Source: CAYSCZ01 sp964429655
GTDB taxonomy: Bacteria > Bacteroidota > Bacteroidia > Cytophagales > Cyclobacteriaceae
Direction of reading: 5' to 3'
NCBI GenBank assembly: GCA_964429655.1
Contig: CAYSCZ010000006.1
Location: 1 to 64,000 of the forward strand
DNA length: 64,000 nt
Made by a program: the position numbers and the translations under genes. The notes beneath the pieces are model-generated. The model saw only the letters and a list, made by a program, of their open reading frames with translations. It was not told the DNA's origin and did not search any database. Below are positions 25,681 to 34,253 of this stretch, piece by piece; positions within the stretch are counted from its first letter, which is position 1, and every line of letters starts with the position of its first letter.

Positions 25681-25926
25681 TTATTTTCTTTTTATTGGGA
25701 TTTTGGGATTAGTTGCAGACTTTTTCGAAATATTTTCATCGGCATTACTTTCATGCAATGGGTACCGTCTCCTAAGCCCATTAATTAAAAATAATTTTTG
25801 AGCGGTAAAGCTCTTAGGGTGCATTTGATCAAATTGCATTTTAAATGCATAATATCGATCTATTTCACCCTTTTTAAATTTAGCCGGGTCTATTTTTTTA
25901 TTCTCAAGATACGCTTCAAAAGTCAT
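25681..25926 (-). CDS. Small conserved-looking hypothetical protein upstream of kbl
   Basis: An 81-residue basic protein beginning MTFEAYLENKKIDPAKFKKG and containing HPKSFTAQKLFLINGLRRRY (residues about 36-55). The sequence is composed like a real folded small protein, with a helical first half and a variable Lys-rich tail. I believe similar proteins occur in other Cytophagales, but I could not check. No domain is recognised. It is the first gene of a two-gene unit with kbl (one-base gap). A perfect -7 element ends only six bases before its ATG, so the message may be almost leaderless. Confidence 0.65.
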   Translation of the reverse strand: MTFEAYLENKKIDPAKFKKGEIDRYYAFKMQFDQMHPKSFTAQKLFLINGLRRRYPLHESNADENISKKSATNPKIPIKRK

Positions 25927-25931
25927 GGAAT

Positions 25932-25939
25932 CAAAGATA
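25932..25939 (-). promoter_or_regulatory. -7 element (TATCTTTG) for the small protein-kbl unit
   Basis: This is an exact TAnnTTTG match on the minus strand. A TTTC (a one-mismatch -33) lies 21 bases upstream at 25961-25964. Transcription would start within a few bases of the ATG at 25926. Confidence 0.5.
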
Positions 25940-25966
25940 AATTTATAATACTTGCTTTGCGAAACT

Positions 25967-25997
25967 TTTCAGACAGATCAGGGTATTGTTATCTTTG
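25967..25997 (+). promoter_or_regulatory. Promoter for threonine dehydrogenase (TTTC-N19-TATCTTTG)
   Basis: A -33-like TTTC lies at 25967-25970 and an exact -7 TATCTTTG at 25990-25997, with 19-base spacing. This fits the Bacteroidota consensus TTTG-N19-TAnnTTTG with one mismatch. The predicted start is about 20 bases before the ATG at 26023. The same octamer is used by the divergent kbl promoter. Confidence 0.55.
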
Positions 25998-26022
25998 TGT
26001 TAACAACAAATCAAACCTCCAA

Positions 26023-26970
26023 ATGACAAAAGTATTAGTTACCGGTGCCAATGGGCAATTAGGATCTGAAATAACATTAGCGCTCCGAGAAATTTATGGC
26101 GAAAATGCAGTGATCGCAAGCGATATCAATCCGGTTAGGGACATCCTGTCCAATGGTCCATTCAAACAATTGAATGTTTTAGATCAAAAGGCAATTAATG
26201 AAATCATTCTGAAAGAAAAAATAACAGAAATATACCATTTGGCAGCGATTCTTTCGGCAACTGGAGAACGCGATCCACTCACAACCTGGAATATAAATGT
26301 TCAAGGTTTATTAAATATATTGGAGAATAGCAGAAAGAATCAAATCATTAAAGTATTTTGGCCCAGCTCTATAGCTATTTTTGGAAATTCAACACCCAAA
26401 AACCAAACACCTCAGAAAACCATAATGGAACCAACCACCGTGTATGGGATAAGTAAATTAACCGGTGAAAGATGGTGCGAATATTATCATTTGAAATATG
26501 GCCTTGATGTACGAAGCATCAGATATCCCGGATTAATAAGCTATAAAGTGAAACCTGGAGGTGGTACCACTGACTATGTAATGGATATGTTCAACGCGTT
26601 GAAAAGTATGCCCTATGATTACGAATGTTACTTAAAGAAAAATACCGAACTGCCCATGATGTATATCGACGATGCTATCAGGGGAACGATGGAACTTATG
26701 GGAACAGAGAAAAGTAAACTTTCTATCCGGTCAAGTTATAATCTATCCGCGATGAGCTTCACTCCTGAAGATTTGTACGTGGAGTTGTTGAAATTTGAAC
26801 CCGCATTTAAAGTTAAATATTCACCAGATTACAGACAAAGCATTGCTGATAGTTGGCCTGATTCAATAGATGATAGCATTGCCCGTAAAGATTGGCTTTG
26901 GGATCATTGCTTCAGTTTAAGCAAAATGACAGAGGAAATCAATAAAAATAATATGGTTTCATATATTTGA
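26023..26970 (+). CDS. tdh: L-threonine 3-dehydrogenase, SDR/epimerase type
   Basis: A 315-residue extended-SDR enzyme oxidising L-threonine to 2-amino-3-ketobutyrate with NAD. I chose the ATG at 26023 because the Rossmann motif GANGQLG follows directly at 8-14; the open frame further upstream overlaps the divergent gene and promoter. Other family marks are YHLAAILSATGE, WPSSIAIFG, catalytic Tyr141 and Lys145 in TVYGISK, RYPGLISYK and PMMYIDDAIRG. This is the short-chain type known from animals and psychrophilic Flavobacterium, not the zinc-dependent E. coli type. The divergent kbl gene supplies the next step. Confidence 0.92.
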   Translation: MTKVLVTGANGQLGSEITLALREIYGENAVIASDINPVRDILSNGPFKQLNVLDQKAINEIILKEKITEIYHLAAILSATGERDPLTTWNINVQGLLNILENSRKNQIIKVFWPSSIAIFGNSTPKNQTPQKTIMEPTTVYGISKLTGERWCEYYHLKYGLDVRSIRYPGLISYKVKPGGGTTDYVMDMFNALKSMPYDYECYLKKNTELPMMYIDDAIRGTMELMGTEKSKLSIRSSYNLSAMSFTPEDLYVELLKFEPAFKVKYSPDYRQSIADSWPDSIDDSIARKDWLWDHCFSLSKMTEEINKNNMVSYI

Positions 26971-27016
26971 CATTGTAAATTTAAAGAGGCTATTTCGTGT
27001 TTGAAGTACCGAATTG

Positions 27017-27802
27017 ATGGAAGACCTAAAAAATATAAAATTTTCTTTCGATAATTCAATTTTGACCCTCACTATAGATCGTGAAGAGAAATTAAATGCC
27101 TTAAACTCAGAAACCCTTGAAGAATTAAAGACCAGTTTTCAGACTATTTATGATGATTCGGACATAAAAGGCGTTATCATCACTGGATCCGGTCAGAAAG
27201 CTTTTGTTGCAGGGGCTGATATTACTGAGTTTTCAAAGCTTAATGAAATGAATGGCCGGAAATTTTCCGAACAAGGTCAGGAAGTCTTTGAACTTATTGA
27301 AAATTGCCATGTTCCAGTAATAGCTGCAGTTAATGGTTATGCATTAGGTGGAGGTTGTGAGCTTGCTATGGCTTGTCACCTAAGGGTTGCTGTAAAATCT
27401 GCAAAATTTTCGCAACCGGAGGTCAATTTAGGAATTATACCCGGGTACGGAGGTACTCAAAGGCTCACCCAACTGGTAGGAAGAGGTAAAGCTATAGAAT
27501 GGATGATGACTGCTGAGATGGTGTCCAGTGAGGATGCGCTCAAATACGGCCTGATCAATGATATGGTAGAAAGCCAGGAAGAACTTTTTAAAAGGTGTGA
27601 TGAATATCTGCATAAAATAATTGGTAAGGCACCCCTGGCAATCGCAATGGTGGTTGATTGTGTTAATGCCTTTTATAATCCCACAGAAAATGGATATCAA
27701 ACGGAAGCTAATTCTTTTGCCCGCTGTTGCGGATCAGTGGATTTTAAAGAAGGAACTTCAGCGTTTATTGATAAAAGGAAACCAAACTTTCAGGGTTCAT
27801 AA
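27017..27802 (+). CDS. Enoyl-CoA hydratase/isomerase family protein
   Basis: A crotonase-fold enzyme of about 261 residues that probably hydrates trans-2-enoyl-CoA to 3-hydroxyacyl-CoA. The oxyanion-hole segments AGADITEF and NGYALGGGCELAM are intact. Both catalytic glutamates are present: Glu115 in GGGCELA and Glu135 in QPEVNLGIIPG. GYGGTQRL follows. The frame has a TTG directly before the ATG at 27017; the ATG is preferred. It lies 46 bases after tdh and 12 bases before the flippase gene. Whether it serves fatty-acid oxidation or another CoA pathway is not clear from the context. Confidence 0.9.
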   Translation: MEDLKNIKFSFDNSILTLTIDREEKLNALNSETLEELKTSFQTIYDDSDIKGVIITGSGQKAFVAGADITEFSKLNEMNGRKFSEQGQEVFELIENCHVPVIAAVNGYALGGGCELAMACHLRVAVKSAKFSQPEVNLGIIPGYGGTQRLTQLVGRGKAIEWMMTAEMVSSEDALKYGLINDMVESQEELFKRCDEYLHKIIGKAPLAIAMVVDCVNAFYNPTENGYQTEANSFARCCGSVDFKEGTSAFIDKRKPNFQGS

Positions 27803-27814
27803 TCAAAATACACC

Positions 27815-29299
27815 ATGGGCCGGCTTCAAAAATTAGCTGGCGATACTGCCCTTTACGGCCTGAGCAGCATAATTGGCAGGACGCTCAATTATTTTTTAGT
27901 TCCTTTATACACCTCAGTCTTCCTGCCTTCAGCATATGGGATAGTCACTGAGTTGTATGCTTTCATGGCATTTTTAAATGTCATTTACCTGTATGGGCTA
28001 GAGATTGCTTATTTCCGTTACTCCACTTCAACAGGGCATAATGGCAACCAATATTTTAACCTTGCGCTGAGTTCAATACTTACTACCTCAATCGTCTTTA
28101 CCAGTTGTATTTTTTTATTCAGTGATAGCATTAGTGAAGCTCTAAATTATAAGGATCAATCCTCGATAATTAATTATGTAGCTGTTATCCTTGCTATAGA
28201 TGCAATCATGGCAATTCCCTTTGCGCGTCTCCGGCTGGAAGGCAAGTCCCTTAACTTTGCAAAAGCTAAGGTCATCAATATTTTCACGAATATTTTCTTT
28301 AATATATTTTTTTTGGTTTTGTTACCCCTGTGGGATAAAAGCATTATCGATGATGAAAATAAAGTTCAATATGTTTTTATATCTAATCTGATCGCCAATG
28401 CATTATACTTTATTTTATTGAGGTATCCTTTAAGCACTTTTAAATTCAGATTATCCTTTGAGCGTTTAAAGCCCATGCTTATTTATGCTTTGCCGTTATT
28501 GTTAACAGGTCTGGCGGGTGTAACTAATGAGATGCTTTCCAGGGCTCTGTTAAAATATTTGCTTCCGAAAGGCTTCTACAATGATATCTCAAATCAAGCA
28601 GCGCTGGGAATTTTTGGAGCATGTTATAAACTTTCAGTGCTCATGAATCTTGGTGTACAGGCATTCAGATATGCTGCTGAGCCATTTTTTTTCTCAAACG
28701 CAAAAGACCAACAATCCCCTGCATTATTTAGCATGGTAATGCATTGGTTTATAATTTTTGGTTCACTATTATTTCTAGGCGTAAGTGTAAACCTTTACTG
28801 GATCGCTCCTATCTTCCTAAGAAACCCACTTTATTTGGAAGGACTGGATATTGTTCCGTATTTGCTAATAGGCAGTTTATTTTTAGGGATTTACTACAAC
28901 TTGTCGGTTTGGTATAAACTTAAAGATAAAACGGAATATGGCGCTTATATTGCTACATTTGGCGCATTACTCACGCTTATATTAAATATCATGCTTATCC
29001 CCGGGTTTGGATATTTTGGGAGTGCACTGGTACCGTTTATAGTGTATTTTTTAATGAGCCTGATTAACTATTCAATTGGACGAAAACACCTACCAATTCC
29101 TTACAAGGTCTGGAAGGGTTTACTGATCATAACACTTTCCATCGTTTTATACTTAGGCGTAATTTCTATAGAATCCTATGGCCTTATTAAATTACTTATT
29201 CGTAATCTTGCTGTACTTTTTTTTATAGTACTAATATTAATAATGGAGTATAAACAGATTATCCGGTTCAATACCATTAAAAATTACTTAAACACATGA
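27815..29299 (+). CDS. Polysaccharide biosynthesis flippase (MATE/Wzx-like)
   Basis: A 494-residue polytopic inner-membrane protein with about 12-14 helices. It starts GRLQKLAGDTALYGLSSIIGR followed by LNYFLVPLYTSVF, the typical opening of Wzx-like lipid-linked oligosaccharide flippases of the MOP superfamily. It probably moves an undecaprenyl-linked glycan across the inner membrane. The start codon of the following nucleotidyltransferase gene overlaps its stop (ATGA), which ties it to sugar activation. Which polysaccharide is built cannot be told; no glycosyltransferases lie nearby. Confidence 0.85.
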   Translation: MGRLQKLAGDTALYGLSSIIGRTLNYFLVPLYTSVFLPSAYGIVTELYAFMAFLNVIYLYGLEIAYFRYSTSTGHNGNQYFNLALSSILTTSIVFTSCIFLFSDSISEALNYKDQSSIINYVAVILAIDAIMAIPFARLRLEGKSLNFAKAKVINIFTNIFFNIFFLVLLPLWDKSIIDDENKVQYVFISNLIANALYFILLRYPLSTFKFRLSFERLKPMLIYALPLLLTGLAGVTNEMLSRALLKYLLPKGFYNDISNQAALGIFGACYKLSVLMNLGVQAFRYAAEPFFFSNAKDQQSPALFSMVMHWFIIFGSLLFLGVSVNLYWIAPIFLRNPLYLEGLDIVPYLLIGSLFLGIYYNLSVWYKLKDKTEYGAYIATFGALLTLILNIMLIPGFGYFGSALVPFIVYFLMSLINYSIGRKHLPIPYKVWKGLLIITLSIVLYLGVISIESYGLIKLLIRNLAVLFFIVLILIMEYKQIIRFNTIKNYLNT

Positions 29300-30300
29300 A
29301 TTTGATTATACCAATGGCTGGAAAGGGTAAAAGATTAAGACCTCATACCCTCACCGTTCCGAAGCCATTGATCCCAATTGCCGGCAAGCCAGTTGTTGAG
29401 CGCCTAGTTCAGGACATTGCTAAAGTTTGTCCGGAACCCATTAAAAAAATTGGTTTTGTTATTGGGGATTTTGATGAGTGGATTAAAGCCGCCTTACTAT
29501 CCATCGCACAAAGTGTAGGTGCTGAAGGCGAGATTTATAATCAAAAAGAAGCGCTTGGCACAGCTCATGCTGTATTCTGTGCTAAAGAATTAATGCAGGG
29601 GAAAACACTGATTGCCTTTGCTGACACATTATTTAAAGCAAATTTCACCTTAAACATTGAGAGTGATGGAATTATTTGGGTAAAAGCTGTGGATGATCCA
29701 AGTGCTTATGGCGTTGTAAAAGTAGATGATGAAGGCATTATCACCGATTTTGTTGAAAAACCTAAAGATTATATTTCTGATCTGGCTATCATCGGTATTT
29801 ATTATTTTAACCAGGGTGAGAAGCTCGCGCAAGAGATTGATTGGTTAATTAAAAATAAAATCCTAAAAAAAGGAGAATACCAACTCACAGATGCGCTTGA
29901 ACGGCTAAGAGAGAAGGGTACCAAATTTACAACAGGTAAAGTTGAGGCATGGCACGATTGCGGCAACAAAAATGTGATCGTAAAAACCAATAGTATCTAC
30001 CTGACATATTTAAGCGAGGATAAACTCACCTCACCAGATGTGGAGGTTGTTGATAGTATAATTATCCAGCCGACTTACCTGGGTAAAGGTGCTAAAATTG
30101 TAAATAGTATTATAGGACCATATACATCTGTTGGGGATAATACAACAGTTGAAAACTGCAGAATTGACCGGTCACTTATTCAAAACAACACCAATTTAAA
30201 TGGTGTTTATCTGTCTAACTCAATGGTTGGTAATTTCGTAGAATACTCAAATATCCCGCAAGATGTCAGCATTGGTGATTACGTAAACGTGAAGGGGTAA
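29296..30300 (+). CDS. Sugar-phosphate nucleotidyltransferase with C-terminal left-handed beta-helix
   Basis: A 334-residue protein. Residues 1 to about 235 are a nucleotidyltransferase domain with the signature PMAGKGKRLRPHT ... PKPLIPIAGKP near the N-terminus, the substrate-binding GTAHAV loop and FADTLF. Residues about 240-330 contain hexapeptide-like repeats (SIIIQPTYLGKGAKI, SIIGPYTSVG, NTTVENC) that form a left-handed beta-helix. Such proteins make NDP-sugars from sugar-1-phosphates, as in glucose-1-phosphate thymidylyltransferases. The exact sugar and nucleotide are unknown. It is coupled to the flippase gene by ATGA. Confidence 0.87.
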   Translation: MNLIIPMAGKGKRLRPHTLTVPKPLIPIAGKPVVERLVQDIAKVCPEPIKKIGFVIGDFDEWIKAALLSIAQSVGAEGEIYNQKEALGTAHAVFCAKELMQGKTLIAFADTLFKANFTLNIESDGIIWVKAVDDPSAYGVVKVDDEGIITDFVEKPKDYISDLAIIGIYYFNQGEKLAQEIDWLIKNKILKKGEYQLTDALERLREKGTKFTTGKVEAWHDCGNKNVIVKTNSIYLTYLSEDKLTSPDVEVVDSIIIQPTYLGKGAKIVNSIIGPYTSVGDNTTVENCRIDRSLIQNNTNLNGVYLSNSMVGNFVEYSNIPQDVSIGDYVNVKG

Positions 30301-30311
30301 AATAATATCAC

Positions 30312-32045
30312 ATGAATAAATACTTGGTCTTTGCTTGTTCTTTTCTCATTATATCTTGTGTCTCGGGGGTGGTTTTATGTCAAAATGACAACGAATCGGG
30401 TAAGAAAATGGAAGATATACTCGAAAAAGAGGATCAAAAATTCAAGTTAGACCATTATTTCATAGAAGGGGAAAAGTATTTTATTCTTGAAGACTACGCA
30501 AAAGCATACGAGTTTTTTTTAAAAGCCTTAGCGTTGGATCCGGAGAATGCTGCAATAAATTTTAAACTGGCTGAGGTTTTATCTTTAAATGGTGATTCAC
30601 AAAAAGCTGAGGCTTATGCCAGCGAGGCGAAGCAACTACAACCTGAAAATAAGTACTATTACCTTCTCTTAGCGCAAATACATACTGCTAATTCTAATTT
30701 TGAGGCAGCTGCTGAAACATATGAAGCGCTTATCCAAAAAATCCCTTCTGCCAAAGAATATTTATTTGAGCTTGCCGCCATTTATATGTATATGGATAAG
30801 AACAAGAAGGCATTAGAAACTTATAACCGAGCAGAAGAGTATTTTGGGGTAAACGAAGATATTATAAGTCAAAAACAAAAAATTTACCTGAAAGAAAATG
30901 ATCTAGACCTGGCATTGGCAGAAGGATGGAAATTAATTAACAGTTATCCGGCTAAGCAAGAATATGTGATTGCTTTAGCCGAAATGATGATCATAAATGA
31001 TTTATATGAAGAGGCAAAACAACTGTTAAAAGCATTGATCACTGAACATAACGATCCCAGTGCTAAAGTCTTATTATCAGAGGTCTACAGAAAACAAAAT
31101 AATTATAAAAAAGCGATACCACTGCTGAATGATGCTTTTTCAGATCGTGAGTACAATCTGTCCGCCAAAATTCAAATGCTTTCGGGATATATGTCCCAAT
31201 TACCAAATCCTGAACTGGATTCGTTCACTATCGTTCTGTCTAAAAAACTCACCGATGCCCATCCCGGGTCATTTGAGGCACATGCCATGAGTGGCGACAT
31301 GTATTTTACGCTTGGAAATAAAAAGGCAGCCTCCGATTCATACTTAAAAGCACTGGAATTGGATAAATCAAATTACTCAATATGGAGAAATATTATAAAT
31401 CTTGAATTTGAAAGGGAAAAATATGATCTGGCGGCTAATCATTTTGAAACAGCGCTTGAATACTTCCCTAACCAAGTTGAATTATATTATTTGGGGGGGG
31501 CATCATACTATTCATTAAAGAAATATAAAAAAGCAATAAGAAGCCTGGAGCAGGGGAAAAATTTAGTGGTCAATAATCCAAAGCTCAAAAGCTCTTTTCT
31601 GGGTATGTTAGGTGATGCATATAACGGAATAGAGGATCACAAATATTCTGACGAAGCCTATGAAAAGGCCCTAAAAGAAAATCCTGACAATGATCATGTG
31701 TTGAATAATTACAGCTATTTTCTCTCATTAAGAGGAGAAAAATTGGAATTTGCACTCGAGATGTCTTCGAAATTGGTCGAAAATTTTCCAGATAACTATA
31801 CTTATCTTGACACCCATGGCTGGGTACTTTATATGCTAGAAGAGTATAAAAAAGCCAAATCTTATCTCGAAAAAGCCATTGAGATTGGGCCGGAGGACGG
31901 CACTATACTTGAACATTACGGCGACGTTTTATATCAACTAGGGAATATTGATGAAGCAATTGAAATATGGAAAAAAGCCAGTGAACATCAAGACTCATCA
32001 GATTTAATTCTTAAGAAAATTGCTGATAAAAAGCTCTATGAATAA
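30312..32045 (+). CDS. Exported tetratricopeptide repeat (TPR) protein
   Basis: A 577-residue protein with a signal peptide (first ~24 residues, ending before QNDNES) followed by about twelve TPR units spread over residues 45-575. Recognisable repeats include YAKAYEFFLKALALDPEN, YKKAKSYLEKAIEIGPED and IDEAIEIWKKASEH. TPRs are protein-protein interaction scaffolds, and in this position the protein would act in the periplasm or on the outer membrane. It is the first gene of a tight set with the DUF4292 lipoprotein (8-base overlap) and the EnvC-like gene, which I believe is a common Bacteroidota arrangement. Confidence 0.88.
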   Translation: MNKYLVFACSFLIISCVSGVVLCQNDNESGKKMEDILEKEDQKFKLDHYFIEGEKYFILEDYAKAYEFFLKALALDPENAAINFKLAEVLSLNGDSQKAEAYASEAKQLQPENKYYYLLLAQIHTANSNFEAAAETYEALIQKIPSAKEYLFELAAIYMYMDKNKKALETYNRAEEYFGVNEDIISQKQKIYLKENDLDLALAEGWKLINSYPAKQEYVIALAEMMIINDLYEEAKQLLKALITEHNDPSAKVLLSEVYRKQNNYKKAIPLLNDAFSDREYNLSAKIQMLSGYMSQLPNPELDSFTIVLSKKLTDAHPGSFEAHAMSGDMYFTLGNKKAASDSYLKALELDKSNYSIWRNIINLEFEREKYDLAANHFETALEYFPNQVELYYLGGASYYSLKKYKKAIRSLEQGKNLVVNNPKLKSSFLGMLGDAYNGIEDHKYSDEAYEKALKENPDNDHVLNNYSYFLSLRGEKLEFALEMSSKLVENFPDNYTYLDTHGWVLYMLEEYKKAKSYLEKAIEIGPEDGTILEHYGDVLYQLGNIDEAIEIWKKASEHQDSSDLILKKIADKKLYE

Positions 32046-32784
32046 GCGCTATGCTTTAAGCGTAATAATATCTTTGATTCTTTTTAGCTCCTGTAGTAAA
32101 AACATATTCGTCCCTTCCAAAGACGACAGACTAATTGCCGTTGATAAAGTCAATTTTCAGTATTTTAAATCAAAAGCTAAAATAAAATTCGTCAATAATA
32201 ATAAAGACTTAAAAGCTAAGGTCAACCTGAGGATAAAAAAAGACAGCGTAATATGGGCCTCAATAAGTGCAACATTAGGAATCGAAGCTGCAAGGTTATA
32301 CATTACTAATGATAGTATTAAAATTATAGATAGGTTAAACAAAAAGTATGTCTGTTGGAGCCTGAACCAACTAAGTGACCATTACGGTTTTAAATTTACG
32401 TACTCAATGATCGAATCCATACTCGTTGGGAATCCTCCATTTGATCTGAAGAAATCTGATGATATAGAAGCTGAAAAAGAATACACCAGGATTACAAAAG
32501 AAATTGGACCATTAAAGGTCGAAAATTTCATCAACAATAGATATAACAAAATCTTCAGACTGGTAATAGACGATCTACAAAAGAAAAACTCATTAAAAAT
32601 AAATTATAACAATTTTGTAATTTTGGAAAAAGATATTTTTCCAATGGAATATTCCTTAATATTGTCCTATAACAAAGAATCTAGAAATACCACCACGTTA
32701 GATTTTAAGCATAACAAAGCTGAGATATCAGAAAAAGAATTAAACTTTCCTTTTAAGGTACCTGACAAATATGAGAAAATCTAA
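32038..32784 (+). CDS. DUF4292 lipoprotein
   Basis: A lipoprotein of about 248 residues. The ATG at 32038 begins MNKRYALSVIISLILFSSC, a clean lipoprotein signal with the lipidated Cys at residue 19; an alternative start six codons earlier (TTG, 32020) is less likely. The body has alternating beta strands (FKSKAKIKFV, LKAKVNLRIKKDSVIWASIS) typical of DUF4292. The family has been likened to LolA/LolB-type lipoprotein carriers, which would suit an envelope role, but this is inference. The start overlaps the TPR stop by eight bases and the end overlaps the EnvC-like gene by 14. Confidence 0.82.
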   Translation: MNKRYALSVIISLILFSSCSKNIFVPSKDDRLIAVDKVNFQYFKSKAKIKFVNNNKDLKAKVNLRIKKDSVIWASISATLGIEAARLYITNDSIKIIDRLNKKYVCWSLNQLSDHYGFKFTYSMIESILVGNPPFDLKKSDDIEAEKEYTRITKEIGPLKVENFINNRYNKIFRLVIDDLQKKNSLKINYNNFVILEKDIFPMEYSLILSYNKESRNTTTLDFKHNKAEISEKELNFPFKVPDKYEKI

Positions 32785-33955
32785 ATGGCTGGTTTTAACA
32801 CTATCAGTAATTTTCATATTTAATGATTGTCTTTATGGGCAGCATTCAAGAGATGCATTAGAGCAAGAAAAACAGATAAATCTTCGTAAGATCAGGGAAG
32901 CGGAAAAAATCCTGGCAGAAACACGATCTGAAAAAAAGGCTACCATCGGTGAGCTAACTGCATTAAACCAGCAAATTAAATCCCGAACTCAACTCATTGA
33001 GTCTTTCTCCAAAGAAATCAAATTCCTCGATGAAGAAATAAGTGACCTCTCTATTGTTGTACGCGCTTTAGAAAGAGACCTTGTGCAATTAAAAGATGAA
33101 TATGCTGACATGATTTATGCGGCTTACAAGTCCCAAAGTGGTTTTAATCGACTCACTTTTTTATTTTCAGCTTCCTCTTTTAATCAACTCTTCATGAGAT
33201 TAAAATACCTGGAGCAATACACCAAAGCCAGAAAAGTACAGGTAGATCAAATTGAAAAAGTTAGGGACGAACTGAATATTCAACGAACAACGGTGAGCAA
33301 TAAGCGAAAGGAACAATCTGACTTATTGGATGAGCAAATCGCAGAACAAAGAAAGCTTATTAAACTTAAAAAAAATCAAAGTAAATTAATTACTGAACTA
33401 TCTAGTAAAGAGAGTGAACTTAAAAAAGAAGTGCAGGCTAGAAAGCAGTCCATCGATAAGCTTGACCAGCTGATAGCTGAAATAATAGAGGCTGAATCCA
33501 ACGTTGATGATAATAGCAGCGCTGGCAACATGGCAAACCTTAATTCTTCTTTTAAACAAAAAAAGTCAGCATTAAAATGGCCTGTTGGCTCTGGTTTTAT
33601 TTCATCTCGTTTTGGCAGGCAACCTCACCCAGTCATGAAGAGAATTGTTATTGACAATCCGGGCGTAGATATACAAACCAACAGAAATGAACTGGTAAAA
33701 GCAGTTTTCAATGGTACAGTTGCCACCATAGCGTTCGTTCCGGGCATGAATAATGTTGTAATTGTAAAACACGGTAATTATTATACTTTATATGCTAAGT
33801 TGAGAAAAGTGAATGTTAAAAAAGGACAAGTTATTAAAGAAAACGATATTATTGGTGAGGTATATACTGATAGTAAAGGCAAATCTGAAGTTCATTTTGA
33901 GGTATGGGAAAAGAATAAAAAGTTAAATCCAGAGAGCTGGTTAGCTAGCCGTTGA
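32771..33955 (+). CDS. EnvC-like murein hydrolase activator with degenerate M23 (LytM) domain
   Basis: A 394-residue exported protein. A signal peptide (about residues 1-24) is followed by a long coiled coil (about residues 28-245) and a C-terminal LytM/peptidase M23 domain (about residues 270-390). The zinc ligands of active M23 enzymes are mostly lost. The usual HxGxD is NPGVD, the usual YAHL is YAKL, and the final HxH is EVH. This pattern, together with the coiled coil, matches EnvC-type factors that activate amidases during cell division instead of cutting peptidoglycan themselves. It is the last gene of the TPR-DUF4292-EnvC set. Confidence 0.88.
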   Translation: MRKSKWLVLTLSVIFIFNDCLYGQHSRDALEQEKQINLRKIREAEKILAETRSEKKATIGELTALNQQIKSRTQLIESFSKEIKFLDEEISDLSIVVRALERDLVQLKDEYADMIYAAYKSQSGFNRLTFLFSASSFNQLFMRLKYLEQYTKARKVQVDQIEKVRDELNIQRTTVSNKRKEQSDLLDEQIAEQRKLIKLKKNQSKLITELSSKESELKKEVQARKQSIDKLDQLIAEIIEAESNVDDNSSAGNMANLNSSFKQKKSALKWPVGSGFISSRFGRQPHPVMKRIVIDNPGVDIQTNRNELVKAVFNGTVATIAFVPGMNNVVIVKHGNYYTLYAKLRKVNVKKGQVIKENDIIGEVYTDSKGKSEVHFEVWEKNKKLNPESWLASR

Positions 33956-34010
33956 TGGATTCATTACGTAACTTTAAGTGTATATGAACGATAAAATCAT
34001 TAATAATTAA

Positions 34011-34018
34011 TACTTTTG
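34011..34018 (+). promoter_or_regulatory. -7 element (TACTTTTG) for tatA-gatA
   Basis: An exact TAnnTTTG match lies 19 bases before the tatA ATG, in the 82-base gap after the EnvC-like gene. No good -33 TTTG is seen at the standard spacing. Confidence 0.45.
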
Positions 34019-34037
34019 AAATTAAAACTTTAATAAT

Positions 34038-34253
34038 ATGAAGGCATTGTTAGCTTTTGGAATACCTGGTGGATGGGAGTGGATAATCATTGTTTTATTC
34101 GTAGTGATCTTCTTCGGAGCCAAAAAAATACCTGAAATCGCTCGAGGTTTAGGTAAAGGAATCAGAGAATTTAAGGACGCTACTAAGGATATTAAAAACG
34201 AAATTGAAGATACCAGCAATAGTGTAAAAGGAGATAATACCAGCAAGAATTGA
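34038..34253 (+). CDS. tatA: Sec-independent translocase TatA/TatE
   Basis: A 71-residue Tat pore component. It has one membrane helix (about residues 15-31) with the preceding GIPGGWEW, the FGAKKIPEIARGLGKGIREFK hinge and amphipathic helix that define TatA, and a charged hydrophilic tail. TatA oligomers allow folded twin-arginine precursors to cross the inner membrane together with TatC, which is not in this window. Its TGA stop overlaps the TTG start of gatA (TTGA). Confidence 0.95.
   Translation: MKALLAFGIPGGWEWIIIVLFVVIFFGAKKIPEIARGLGKGIREFKDATKDIKNEIEDTSNSVKGDNTSKN

Noticed and set aside
25798..26022. Upstream extension of the threonine dehydrogenase frame
   Set aside because: It is antisense to the small protein gene and covers the promoter. 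The Rossmann fold starts directly after the ATG at 26023.
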